A stretch of 64,000 nucleotides of DNA. It comes from Candidatus Melainabacteria bacterium (GTDB taxonomy: Bacteria > Cyanobacteriota > Vampirovibrionia > Obscuribacterales > Obscuribacteraceae). Positions 9,254 through 17,828 of the stretch are shown here, in pieces (the stretch's first letter is position 1; every line of letters starts with the position of its first letter). The stretch covers positions 1,364,001 through 1,428,000 of the forward strand of contig JADJWK010000001.1 in the NCBI GenBank assembly GCA_016716405.1, given 5' to 3'. The notes beneath the pieces were generated by a model. That model did no database searches. It worked only from the letters and a program-made list of their open reading frames with translations, and was not told the origin of the DNA. The translations under genes and the position numbers were made by a program.

Positions 9254-11260
9254 ATGGCAAATCAAGGCAGAGCAGTGGCGGAGCCGGAATATGGCGCCCG
9301 GAGCGGAGCCGGCAGGTCTTCCGGGGATGCCACTTTCGCGGCCAGCAGGCTGAAAGCCTTGCTGCTTCTGGCTGTCGCCTGTTTCGCCCTCTATTTCACC
9401 GGTCTCGGGGACTTCCCTGCCATAGATCCGGCCGAGGGCTACTATGTCGAGGCGGCCCGCGAGATGGTGGAGCTCGGGGATTATGTCGTCCCGTATCTCA
9501 ACCACCAGATCTATTTCAGCAAACCGATCATGACCTTCTGGCTGATCGCCGCCTCCTACAACCTGTTCGGTTTGAGCGAGTGGGCGGCGCGGTTGCCCTA
9601 TGCGATTCTTTCGACCCTGCTCGTAATCGGCTCATTCTGGACTGCCTCCGTCTTGAGCTCGAATGCGAGCTCAAGAGTAAGCGCGGACAAGAATCGGCAG
9701 GATGGCGGCTGCCGGGCCGGGCTGATCGCCGCGCTCAGCCTCGCCTGTGCCCCGCTTCTGTTGCTGGTCTCCAGGACCTCTCCGGTGGATATCGCATTTT
9801 CGGTCTTTCTCTGTCTGTCTGTGATGGCTACCGCCGTTACCATGGCGGGCGCCTCGCGCTTCGCCTGGGTCCTCATCTATGCCGGTCTCGGTCTGGCCAT
9901 GCTCGCCAAGGGGCCGGCGGCAATCCTGCTCTATGGTCTGGGCGCCCTGGGATTTCTCGCCATCAGCCGGCCTTCCCCGGCAGCTCTCTTGCGTCTTCTT
10001 GCCAAGCTCAAAGTCCTGGCGGGTCTGCCGGTCTTCCTGGCAGTGGTCCTTCCCTGGCACTATCTGGTTTATAAAGCCACTGACGGACTGTTCCTCAAGG
10101 TCTTTTTCCTGTACGAGAACGTCGCCCGCTATGCCGGTCACACCAATATGGGCAAGATGTCCTGGTGGTTCTTCATTCCTACCATCCTTGCCGGCTTTTT
10201 CCCCTTCATCCTGCTCACTCCGGCTCTGGCTGGCGAGGCTCTCGGTCTTGCCGGCAAGGGCAAGACCTCAGGCTTCCCTGGCGGGCTCACGGAGAAGCTG
10301 CGCTTTCTCGTAGTCGAGCCTGCCAGACAGATCGCCATGGACAACCGCATCTGCGGTCTGGCTTTCCTCCTGGCTTTCAGCTTCACCACTTTCGTGTTTT
10401 TCAGCCTTTCCGGAACCAAGCTGATCACTTACATTCTCCCTGTGCTTGCACCACTGGCGGTGCTGGTCGGGGTGCGGGTCGATTCGCTGCTCGTAGACGG
10501 AGAGAGCGAAAATTCGACGAAAGGGTCATCTTTCTGGCTCACTCTTCTTTCCGGATCTTTTCTTGTTTTCGGTGCGGCCGGTGCCCTGGCGACCTTCGTG
10601 GCGGCTTTCCTGCTCGAGGGTATAAGCGTTTTCTGCTTGTCCGTCTGCCTGGCGGCCGCCTGCTTGCTTTTTTGCGGGGCTGTCTGGCAGTGGCGCCAGC
10701 AGCGCCGGGGCCGACTCGAGTCCGCCGTCCGTGGACTTTTCGTCACTTATGTGGTAGCTCTGGCGGTGTTCGCTCCGGTGGGCTTCCACATCTTCGGCAC
10801 CAGGTTGCAGGGCGACCTGCGGACCGTCTCGATAGCTGCCCGCGAATTTCCGGGAGCGGTCTCGATGTTTGGGGTGTTCATGCCGAGCGCCATGTTCTAT
10901 GCCCGCAAGCCGATCAATACGTTTTTCGTGTTGAGTCAGGTTCGCCCTGACCAGAGCTCCGCAGGCGAAGCGCTTCTCATTCGCGATCTGGACCGGGGGC
11001 GTTTCGAGGAAGTCCCGGGACTGCGCCTGGAGGAAATAGCCAGGGCTGGTGAATGGGGGCTCTACAGGGCTCCCGGCTATCGGGTCGAGACGATCATGAC
11101 CCTCTCCGATGTTTTCGCCAATGCCGAGCTTTTCGATGCCCTGATGAAAGGCTCCTCTCCCACCGGTCCTCTGACTGTTCCGTATGCCCGGGGCAGCGCC
11201 GGTCTATCGAAAACCGTCCCGGCTGGTGTAAGCTTGGCTGGTAGCGAGGGTGGGAAATAG
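9254..11260 (+). CDS. ArnT/PMT-like GT-C glycosyltransferase
   Basis: A 668-residue polytopic membrane protein of the dolichyl-phosphate-mannose mannosyltransferase/ArnT group (GT39/GT83-like), which moves a sugar from a polyprenyl-phosphate carrier to a lipid or protein outside the inner membrane. The first periplasmic loop carries the family acidic motif in IDPAEGYYVEAAREM, followed by SKPIMTFWL, typical of ArnT-like enzymes. About ten to twelve hydrophobic segments follow, with a soluble C-terminal part. The acceptor cannot be read from sequence. GAGGG lies about 9 bases before ATG 9254. It is followed 2 bases later by a phosphatase-like gene, so the two probably share a transcript. Confidence 0.88.
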   Translation: MANQGRAVAEPEYGARSGAGRSSGDATFAASRLKALLLLAVACFALYFTGLGDFPAIDPAEGYYVEAAREMVELGDYVVPYLNHQIYFSKPIMTFWLIAASYNLFGLSEWAARLPYAILSTLLVIGSFWTASVLSSNASSRVSADKNRQDGGCRAGLIAALSLACAPLLLLVSRTSPVDIAFSVFLCLSVMATAVTMAGASRFAWVLIYAGLGLAMLAKGPAAILLYGLGALGFLAISRPSPAALLRLLAKLKVLAGLPVFLAVVLPWHYLVYKATDGLFLKVFFLYENVARYAGHTNMGKMSWWFFIPTILAGFFPFILLTPALAGEALGLAGKGKTSGFPGGLTEKLRFLVVEPARQIAMDNRICGLAFLLAFSFTTFVFFSLSGTKLITYILPVLAPLAVLVGVRVDSLLVDGESENSTKGSSFWLTLLSGSFLVFGAAGALATFVAAFLLEGISVFCLSVCLAAACLLFCGAVWQWRQQRRGRLESAVRGLFVTYVVALAVFAPVGFHIFGTRLQGDLRTVSIAAREFPGAVSMFGVFMPSAMFYARKPINTFFVLSQVRPDQSSAGEALLIRDLDRGRFEEVPGLRLEEIARAGEWGLYRAPGYRVETIMTLSDVFANAELFDALMKGSSPTGPLTVPYARGSAGLSKTVPAGVSLAGSEGGK

Positions 11261-11262
11261 AC

Positions 11263-11910
11263 TTGAGAGCTCAAGGGAAAAGAGAAATAACGCTACTGGC
11301 CATCTCGACTCTGGTCACGGCTATCCAGTTCTTGCCGGCGCGTGCTGAGAGACCCTCTACAGCGGAGCAGGATAACAGGGACCTGAAAAACTTCCACCAG
11401 GTCAACGACTATCTCTATCGCGGCGGTATGCCCACGGTAGATGGCATCAAGAAGCTCAAGGAGCTCGGTGTCACGACCATCGTCGACCTGCGCGACGACA
11501 AGCTAGATGCCGCACTGGAGAGACATGTCAGCGTCGTAGAGGGTGTCAAGTATATCAATCTCCCCACCGGTGATGCCCCTCCGCGTCCGGAAAAGCTCGC
11601 CAGGTTCATCTATACTCTGGAGCAGGCTCGCCGGGACAACGAGCAGGGCAAGCCTGGCTCGGTCTTCGTCCATTGCCGTGCCGGAAGCGATCGCACCGGA
11701 CTCTATATTGCCGTCTGGCGCGTTCTCAGCCAGGGCTGGCGGCCGGAGCAAGCGATGCTCGAGATGCTACGATATGGTTTTCAGATTCACAAGCTCGATT
11801 TTTCGGCTGGATCGGAGGCTGGCAGGATACTGGCTGAGAGGCGCCAATCTGCAGGAAAGTGCTCATCGCAAGTAGCAGCCAAAGATTCCGGCGAGCAGGC
11901 GACCCGTTGA
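11263..11910 (+). CDS. Secreted dual-specificity/tyrosine-phosphatase-like protein
   Basis: A 215-residue protein with an N-terminal signal-like segment (LLAISTLVTAIQFLPARA) and a Cys-based phosphatase core. The P-loop is VHCRAGSDRTG, matching HCx5R, and an upstream stretch IVDLRDD fits the dual-specificity fold. Such enzymes act on phosphotyrosine, phosphothreonine or phosphoinositides; here export suggests an outside target, or a role on lipid-linked phosphates near the ArnT-like transferase, which is inference. The start is TTG 11263, two bases after the upstream stop, preceded by GGTGGGA. A lipoprotein gene follows after 50 bases. Confidence 0.85.
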   Translation: MRAQGKREITLLAISTLVTAIQFLPARAERPSTAEQDNRDLKNFHQVNDYLYRGGMPTVDGIKKLKELGVTTIVDLRDDKLDAALERHVSVVEGVKYINLPTGDAPPRPEKLARFIYTLEQARRDNEQGKPGSVFVHCRAGSDRTGLYIAVWRVLSQGWRPEQAMLEMLRYGFQIHKLDFSAGSEAGRILAERRQSAGKCSSQVAAKDSGEQATR

Positions 11911-11960
11911 TGATATCGAATATGGTGTTTCGCATACGATGCGATGAAAGGAGAGGAAAA

Positions 11961-12482
11961 ATGGCAGGTAAGTTGGTTCGGTCCGGCAGGGGAGTCCAGG
12001 TTCTGGTGATGCTGGCGGTGGCGCCGGCTGTCCTGAGCGGCTGCGCTCAGCTGAAGACAGCCAACAGCTATGGCGAGAAAGCCAAAGTAATCGTGGTGAA
12101 GTCCAATATGCAGCTTGTTCAGAATGCTGCCGAGGCGTACGCCAGGGACCATATCTACCTTTATCCCACCGCCATCGACGATGACTTCAAGAGCTATTTC
12201 GAGAATGGCAATCCGCCGGCGCACCTAGCAGGCCACGCGCCGAACAATCCCTTTACCGGTCAGGCCGAATGGCCCGTTCTGGGCAAAGTCGAGGATCTTC
12301 TCCAGGCTCGCTCGGCTCCGCCGACGCCGCTCACGCCCGGTGTCATCGAGTACAGCCCCCTCAATGAAGGCAAGAGTTATGCCATCAGGGCCGGTGACGA
12401 CCAGGGAATGGCCATCGCCGGAGAGGGCGCGAGCAAGACCCTGGTGATCTCCAGAGACAGCTACACCAAGCCCGCTAAATAA
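11961..12482 (+). CDS. Lipoprotein, pseudopilin-like
   Basis: A 173-residue predicted lipoprotein: hydrophobic signal VLVMLAVAPAVLSGC with the lipobox LSGC. After the Cys, the mature part has a long N-terminal helix (NMQLVQNAAEAYARDH) and a short loop rich in Pro/Asn (APNNPFTGQ), a pattern like the soluble part of type II secretion pseudopilins, but lacking their N-terminal methylation motif. Function unknown. The ATG at 11961 is preceded by AAAGGAGAGG at ideal spacing, so this start is preferred over the longer frame. It converges on the FHA gene with 12 bases between stops. Confidence 0.78.
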   Translation: MAGKLVRSGRGVQVLVMLAVAPAVLSGCAQLKTANSYGEKAKVIVVKSNMQLVQNAAEAYARDHIYLYPTAIDDDFKSYFENGNPPAHLAGHAPNNPFTGQAEWPVLGKVEDLLQARSAPPTPLTPGVIEYSPLNEGKSYAIRAGDDQGMAIAGEGASKTLVISRDSYTKPAK

Positions 12483-12494
12483 GCTTCTTTCAGA

Positions 12495-14561
12495 TCAAGC
12501 CGAGAGCAGAGAGCTGAGGGATTTACTGCCCTTGCCGTCCTTGTCGTCCTCGTCTTCGAGGATCTCGGTGCCGGGCTCGATCATATAGCCTTCCAGCCAG
12601 CCTTTGCAGTCGTGGATCGCTTTTCTCAGTTCCTTGGCGCTTCCATCGCCCAGGGCGAGGTCACGGTATACGGCCAGGAGCTGCAGGGTGCTCATCAGGC
12701 AGACATTCTTCTTGGCTGCATAATCGGTGAGCTCCTCTTCGGCGCTCTCGGAAGGATCTTTCGGCTCGCCCTCGGATAGTTTGCCGACTATCAGGACGCC
12801 TTTGGGCTCGGTTCCCTTCTCGCACCAGTAGCGGGTCTGGGAAATCGATAGTTGGCCGAGATGGCTGCGCTCGGCGCTGGTTTTGGTCCAGATGATACGG
12901 GCGATGGCTACGCGGTCGTCGTCATGCTCGAGAAGGATCTCGTTCTTGTCTTCGTCGGATTGCGTGGCTTTCCAGCCGCACAGACCCAGGACCTGCTTGC
13001 AAGCTTCGATGAGGTCGTCGCCTTCACTGGTCAGGAGAGTGTTTCGAAGACCCTTGGTAAGGGCTGTCTGACCCTCGATCTCTTTGATGCGAGACTCAGT
13101 CTTGCGAATCTGCTCGTTAAGCTCTTCTAGCTCTTTGTTGAGACCCTTGAGCTCATCCGAGAAATACCGCTTGCACCAGTCAGGAACGTTTGTTGAAACC
13201 ATTTTCTCCACCGTCTTAGCCATACTCGTGTCTGTGCCGTTAGTGGCACTCGTGTCAGCGTCCTCTGCTACGATCTCGTCCCCGGGGGCTTCCTCCCTGG
13301 AGTCATCCGAATCTTCAATTATTCCAGCAAACTTCTCTAAAGTCTCGTTTTTCGATGCTTTTTCTTCATCAGCATCGCTCTCTTCCTGCTCATTAGCGGC
13401 TTCCGGCTCTTCTTCGCTTTTCGCTTCCACCGGGTCGGGCTCCTTGGCAGCCGCTTCCTCAGGCTCCTGGTCTTCGTTTTCAGCCTTCTCTTCTGGCTCT
13501 TCCTCCGGTTTTTCCTCTGGCTTTTCTTCCGGTTGCTCTGCTTCCGCTTCTGCTTCTTGGACGGGCTCCGGAGCTTCTTTCTCTTCCTCTTTCTCGGCCT
13601 CCGGCTCTGCCTTTCTCTTCTCCTGCCGCTCTTCTTCCTCCCTGGCGGCTGCGTCGATCTGGGCTTTCTTCAGGGCTTCGTCGATCATCGCCTTGGAGGC
13701 GGCGATATCGTCGTGGAGAGGCTCGAGGAGGCTCTTCACCGATGCGGCAACAGGATCTTCTTCTTCTTCTTCTTCTTCTTCTTCCTCGCCCCGGGACTTT
13801 TCTTCTTCGGACTTCACTTCCTCGGACTTCACTTCCTCGGATTTCACTTCCTCGGATTTCTCTTCCTCGGATTTCTCTGTGGAGACCTCTTCTTCCTTGC
13901 TCTCTTCGCTATCGGCCTCGATCTTCTCAGGCGCGCTTTCAGGTTCTTCTTCTTCCGACTTCTCGTCTTCCTTCTTGCTTTCCGGAGGCTCGTCTTCCTC
14001 TTCTTCGTCTTCCTGGTCGGCCTCTTTCTCGGAATTCTCGCGCTTTCGTCTGGCCTCCGCTTCCATCTCGGCTTCTACTTTAGCCATGGCTTCGGCGCTG
14101 GGTATGTCGATCTCCTGGGTGGAGGACAGATCCCCGGAGGGAAGCGAGATATCCATGGAACCTTCGTGGCTCCGGGCGACATTGATCTCTTCCTTCTTGA
14201 TTTTGTCGGTGTCCACGGGGCTGAGATCGCCGCCTTCCTCGGCGGGTTGCTCGATGACGAACCAGAACAGCGATACGCCGATCTTGAGGACGTCGCCATC
14301 GTTGATCGGCTCGGGGGTCGAGATCTGGTTGCCGTTCAGGAATGTGCCGTGCCTGCTCTTGGCGTCCTGGACTAGATACTTGCCATCTTCGAAGGTGAGA
14401 ATGAAATGGAATCGAGAGATCGACTGGTCGCCGGAGATGACGATGTCGTTGAGGTCGTCGCGCCCGACCCGGCAACGAGGAGTGGTAATGGGGATCTTCC
14501 GGTTCGAGACCAGGTCGACCAGGTAAGCGGTTGGTGGGGAGGCTGTTTCGTTGTTTGCCAT
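12495..14561 (-). CDS. FHA-domain protein with acidic low-complexity linker
   Basis: A 688-residue protein. The N-terminal FHA domain (about residues 12-105) has the phosphothreonine-binding marks: GRDDLND, SISRFHF, SRHGTFLNGN and INDGDVLKIG. A long Glu/Lys/Ser linker follows (about 130-430), with a five-residue KSEEV repeat and a run of Glu. A short coiled coil (LNKELEELNEQIRKTESRI) precedes a folded C-terminal region of about 160 residues that resembles the layout of a restriction-endonuclease-like fold without clear catalytic residues. FHA domains read phosphothreonine, so it likely couples to the Ser/Thr kinases found at 38440 and 43772. Start ATG 14561; an in-frame upstream ATG would add 28 residues without support. 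Confidence 0.9.
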   Translation of the reverse strand: MANNETASPPTAYLVDLVSNRKIPITTPRCRVGRDDLNDIVISGDQSISRFHFILTFEDGKYLVQDAKSRHGTFLNGNQISTPEPINDGDVLKIGVSLFWFVIEQPAEEGGDLSPVDTDKIKKEEINVARSHEGSMDISLPSGDLSSTQEIDIPSAEAMAKVEAEMEAEARRKRENSEKEADQEDEEEEDEPPESKKEDEKSEEEEPESAPEKIEADSEESKEEEVSTEKSEEEKSEEVKSEEVKSEEVKSEEEKSRGEEEEEEEEEEDPVAASVKSLLEPLHDDIAASKAMIDEALKKAQIDAAAREEEERQEKRKAEPEAEKEEEKEAPEPVQEAEAEAEQPEEKPEEKPEEEPEEKAENEDQEPEEAAAKEPDPVEAKSEEEPEAANEQEESDADEEKASKNETLEKFAGIIEDSDDSREEAPGDEIVAEDADTSATNGTDTSMAKTVEKMVSTNVPDWCKRYFSDELKGLNKELEELNEQIRKTESRIKEIEGQTALTKGLRNTLLTSEGDDLIEACKQVLGLCGWKATQSDEDKNEILLEHDDDRVAIARIIWTKTSAERSHLGQLSISQTRYWCEKGTEPKGVLIVGKLSEGEPKDPSESAEEELTDYAAKKNVCLMSTLQLLAVYRDLALGDGSAKELRKAIHDCKGWLEGYMIEPGTEILEDEDDKDGKGSKSLSSLLSA
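13758..13784. repeat. Trinucleotide microsatellite inside the FHA gene
   Basis: Nine perfect copies of TTC (GAA on the coding strand) giving a run of Glu in the linker of the FHA protein. Such runs slip easily; because the unit is 3 bp, length changes stay in frame and would alter only the linker length. Confidence 0.9.
13808..13878. repeat. 15-bp in-frame tandem repeat in the FHA gene
   Basis: About five near-perfect 15-bp units, beginning CGGACTTCACTTCCT and drifting by single bases, encode KSEEV/KSEEE on the minus strand. The unit is a multiple of three, so copy-number change keeps the frame. It forms part of the acidic linker between the FHA domain and the C-terminal domain. Confidence 0.88.
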
Positions 14562-14792
14562 TTGCTCTTTAATTCGACTCCGAATCAGATAAAGCTTGTT
14601 GACGTAGCCTGGGCGCTCTTTCTGCCGGACGGCATTACGGGGCACAGTCGCTGACTTATCTGCCTCCTAAGAGCTGGCTAACGTGAAAAACGCCACGAAG
14701 GACCATTCTCAGTACATCCTTAGATGTTCCACGAGCACACGAATATAAACCTTCCGCCCCGGTTTCGGTTCCTGTCGGGCTTTATCGGACAG

Positions 14793-15098
14793 CTACTCGA
14801 CTACGAACCAGAATAGCGACACACCCGCTTTTATCACGTCCCCATCATTGACCGGCAGGGGGCTTTCAATCTGGTTGCCGTTCAAAAACGTGCCGTGGCG
14901 GCTGTTTGCGTCCCGGATCAGGTAGCGGCCTTCTTCGAAGACGATCTCGAAATGGTTCCCGGAGATTGAGTTGTCATCGGTGGTCACGATGTCGTTGCTG
15001 TCGTTTCGACCGACAGTGCAGAGCGGAACCCGGACCGGGATTTTGCGGGCGCTTACAAGATTGACTATAAAGGCGGGAGGAGCTTCCGGTTCGGTCAC
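14793..15098 (-). CDS. Single FHA-domain protein (101 aa)
   Basis: A protein consisting only of an FHA domain, with VGRNDSNDI, SISGNHFEI, SRHGTFLNGN and VNDGDVIKAG, so the phosphothreonine-binding residues appear kept. It is very similar to the N-terminal domain of the FHA protein just downstream (both end near SLFWFV), which makes a local duplication likely. The start is GTG 15098 with GAAGAG about 7 bases ahead. The two FHA genes point the same way, 231 bases apart. It probably binds a phosphothreonine peptide and competes with, or adapts, the larger FHA protein; that role is inference. Confidence 0.88.
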   Translation of the reverse strand: MTEPEAPPAFIVNLVSARKIPVRVPLCTVGRNDSNDIVTTDDNSISGNHFEIVFEEGRYLIRDANSRHGTFLNGNQIESPLPVNDGDVIKAGVSLFWFVVE

Positions 15099-15302
15099 TT
15101 GATCACTCTTCTGGGTAACATATAGATTTTACCTTCCCGAACATTTCTACTCAATTAGCTTTATCGGACACATCCTGACAACCGGTCTTTTCGTTCTCCA
15201 GCCCATACTGCTGTATGGCTGCCGGCACATTTAAGGAAGCCTGGCGACGGTGGATGTACACTTGAGCGTTCCGGTAGTAGAAAGCACGTATTGGAAGATG
15301 CC

Positions 15303-15763
15303 ATGACTGAAAGCGAATCAACAGTGGGTACCGCCGAATCTTTCGTCGAATATCTCAAGGGCCTGGCCTGGTGCAAGCAAGGGAGTCCATTCTGGTTGCG
15401 GTGCACAAAGCCACGCCGGAAATCATCGAGCATATGAAGGACCATGAGGTGAAGGTCTTCCCCGGGCGGATCACTGTCAAGATGCAGAAGTCCGTGCTTT
15501 CGAACTTTCAGAACAAGTATGATGACGGACAGCCATTGCCTGTAGTGCTTGTCTGGAAAACCGAAGGGCTCGAGATCTGGTATCGCAAGGTCAAGCCGAC
15601 CGAGTTCCCTTACGACGCCTGGTCGGATAGTACCGCCGCTGCTTACGAGCAAGAGCGTGTTTTCGTGCCCACATCCGAGCTCGCTGACGGCTGCGCTGCT
15701 GCCCATGCCGAGCTTGCCGCCGGCGCCAAAGCCTGCCCTTCCATGATGCCTTCTTACGAGTAG
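15303..15763 (+). pseudogene. Small hypothetical gene with probable frameshift
   Basis: From ATG 15303, preceded by GGAAG at good spacing, a well-coded N-terminus reads MTESESTVGTAESFVEYLKG and then hits a stop within about 20 codons of the shift. From about 15371 the neighbouring frame is open to a stop at 15763 and encodes 130 residues of ordinary composition (for example PLPVVLVWKTEGLEIWYRKV). Adding one base near 15372 joins both into one protein of about 153 residues. It is therefore a frameshifted gene, or a sequencing error. The 3' end overlaps purK by ten bases, convergent. No family recognised. If the frameshift is not real, the 3' part may start at GTG 15371. Confidence 0.6.
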
Positions 15764-16974
15764 TGTGGTTTTACAGGTAGTTCAGGCGTCCGCGAAAGTA
15801 TGTTCTTGAATCGGGAGGCGCCCGTCAGTGCCTCTTCCGGGGTGGCCGCAGTGCAGACCAGGTGCCCCATCTTGCGTTTGCGCCGTGCCTCCTGCTTGCC
15901 GTAGATATAAACGTCCACGATCTCGGGGTGAGATCCGAGATCGCGCAGGTCGAGCACCGGATTGCCCGGCTCGGCTCCCTGATCGAGCCAGGTGTCGCCC
16001 AGGAGATTGGCCATGCACCATGAGCGGTCGTTGACCAGACCGGGGTCGCCCAGTGGGACATCCATGAGGATTCGGGCGTGGGCGTCGAACTGGCTCATAT
16101 AGCAGGCGTTGCGCGTGACATGACCGGAGTTGTGAGGGCGGGGCGCGAATTCGTTGATAAAGATCCGCCAGTCATCGCATACGACACTACTGCTTCCGGT
16201 TCGGGAGAGGAAGAATTCGGTGGTCAGAAGACCGCAGACATCAAGGCGCTCCGCCGCTCTGATCGCCAGTTCCGCCAGGGTCTTCTGGACGCTAGCCGGA
16301 AGCCTGGCCGGTACCAGAGTGAGATCGAGGATGTGGTCTTTGTGGATATTCTCGAATATCGGAAATGAGACCGGCTTGCCGTCTGTCGGTCGGGCTACGA
16401 TACAGCTCGCCTCCATGGCGATCTCGACGTACTCCTCGAGCTCGAGGGCGATTGTCTCTCTGCCCGCCTCGTCCAGCTCCGCCAGATGACGCTCGAGGTC
16501 CGCAGGCTGCGCGCAGAAATACTGGCCTTTACCGTCATAGCCACCGCGGGCGGTTTTGAGAACGCTCGGATAAAAGCATTGATCGAGCTTTTCCCGGAGC
16601 TCGCCGGGGCTCTCGGCTGCGATAAAACGAGCATGGGGAAGATCGTTGTCTCTGAGAAATGTCTTCTCCTTTATCCGATTCTGGGTGATCGCCAGAACCT
16701 CGATGGAAGGCATGATCGGCTTGAGCCCTGCTGCCGCCTCCAGGGGACCGACCTCGACATTCTCGAACTCGTATGTGACCAGGTCCACCGCCTCGAAAAA
16801 TCGGCGCACGGCGGCTTCGTCATCGAAGGAAGCATTGAAGGAGGTGCGGGCACGTTTGACAGCCGGGGCTTCCCTATCCGGGTCGTAGATCACAGGCTCG
16901 CCGCCCAGGGCCGCGACGCTCTCGGCCAGCATGGCGCCCAGCTGCCCGCCGCCCAGGATACCTATCTTTCTCAC
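15754..16974 (-). CDS. purK: N5-carboxyaminoimidazole ribonucleotide synthase
   Basis: A 406-residue ATP-grasp enzyme that makes N5-CAIR from AIR, bicarbonate and ATP. Family marks: the N-terminal GILGGGQLGAML, VTYEFENVE, the ATP-grasp loop KTARGGYDGKGQ and the metal-binding end NEFAPRPHNSGH. Length is in the usual range. The GTG start overlaps the purE stop as GTGA, so purE and purK are coupled. They lie 8.8 kb from the rest of the purine genes, on the same strand. The identification is firm. Confidence 0.97.
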   Translation of the reverse strand: MRKIGILGGGQLGAMLAESVAALGGEPVIYDPDREAPAVKRARTSFNASFDDEAAVRRFFEAVDLVTYEFENVEVGPLEAAAGLKPIMPSIEVLAITQNRIKEKTFLRDNDLPHARFIAAESPGELREKLDQCFYPSVLKTARGGYDGKGQYFCAQPADLERHLAELDEAGRETIALELEEYVEIAMEASCIVARPTDGKPVSFPIFENIHKDHILDLTLVPARLPASVQKTLAELAIRAAERLDVCGLLTTEFFLSRTGSSSVVCDDWRIFINEFAPRPHNSGHVTRNACYMSQFDAHARILMDVPLGDPGLVNDRSWCMANLLGDTWLDQGAEPGNPVLDLRDLGSHPEIVDVYIYGKQEARRKRKMGHLVCTAATPEEALTGASRFKNILSRTPELPVKPHYS

Positions 16975-17489
16975 TGCTGCCTCTCTTTCAAGCGCTTCTG
17001 CACTTCGGCGTTGCCGGCAAGAGCTTTGTCGCCGAGCCGGCCTATATAAGCGTCGAGCCTGCCTGCCAGGTCACCGTCGGCCAGGCTCAGGAGCCTGACA
17101 GCGAAGAGTGCCGCGTTGCGGGCGCCCGCCTCTCCCACGGCGAAGGTGGCGGTCGGCACTCCGGCAGGCATCTGTACGATGGAAAGCAGGCTGTCCAACC
17201 CGTTGAGAGCTCGCGATTTGACCGGCACGCCCAGCACCGGAAGTGGTGTCATAGACGAGACCATGCCGGGCAAGTGGGCGGCGCCGCCGGCTCCGGCGAT
17301 GATCGCCTTCAGCCCCCGCTCTCGCGCTGTGGTGGCATACTCGTACATGCGCCGGGGCGTGCGGTGCGCGCTCACCACTTCGATCTCGTAAGGAACCGCG
17401 AACTCTATCAGGATCTCTTCGGCTCCTCCCATAGTCTCGTAGTCCGAGGCACTGCCCATAATTATGCCGACCAGAGGCTTATCGCTCAT
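16971..17489 (-). CDS. purE: N5-CAIR mutase
   Basis: A 172-residue PurE, which converts N5-CAIR to CAIR. Class I marks: GIIMGSASDYETM at the start, VVSAHRTPRRM, AGAGGAAHLPGM and the later PVLGVPVKS. Pairing with purK fits the N5-CAIR route rather than direct carboxylation. The ATG at 17489 follows GAGGA at short spacing. The stop overlaps the purK start. Confidence 0.97.
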   Translation of the reverse strand: MSDKPLVGIIMGSASDYETMGGAEEILIEFAVPYEIEVVSAHRTPRRMYEYATTARERGLKAIIAGAGGAAHLPGMVSSMTPLPVLGVPVKSRALNGLDSLLSIVQMPAGVPTATFAVGEAGARNAALFAVRLLSLADGDLAGRLDAYIGRLGDKALAGNAEVQKRLKERQQ

Positions 17490-17828
17490 GTTTCCTCAAC
17501 CACTCCTTGAATCCAGAGAAGCTCATTTTGTCATAGAAGCCCTCGAGGATAAAGGACCGGCAAGGCCAGGCTCGATGCCAAGCAGATCGCGGTGTCAGGG
17601 TCAGGGGTCCAGATCATTGCCGGCGTCTCATCGAAAGGGTTTCTGGCGGGGTTTGCGGCCCTGTACCACGTATTGCCGTCAGGCGAGGAAGGTCGAGATG
17701 GCTCGGGTCGAGGGTGCCCGCGATTGTAAATCAGCTGTTTGGCATTTGAGTGACACCCGGGTCGATTCATCGGTTTGCGATGGTGTATCCTCTGTCGAGT
17801 CAGCAAGCAAGATGGAAACAGCCGCCAT
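17490..17828. other. Intergenic region between purE and murQ
   Basis: About 340 bases between divergent genes. Open frames cross it but have no ribosome binding sites and end in the murQ shadow. It should hold the promoters of purE-purK and murQ, but I could not fix a convincing -35/-10 pair or an operator. Nothing else is seen in it. Confidence 0.5.

Noticed and set aside
13084..14526. 480-residue Ser-rich plus-strand frame
   Set aside because: It is the antisense of the Glu-rich linker of the FHA gene; GAA repeats on one strand read as Ser or Phe/Leu on the other.
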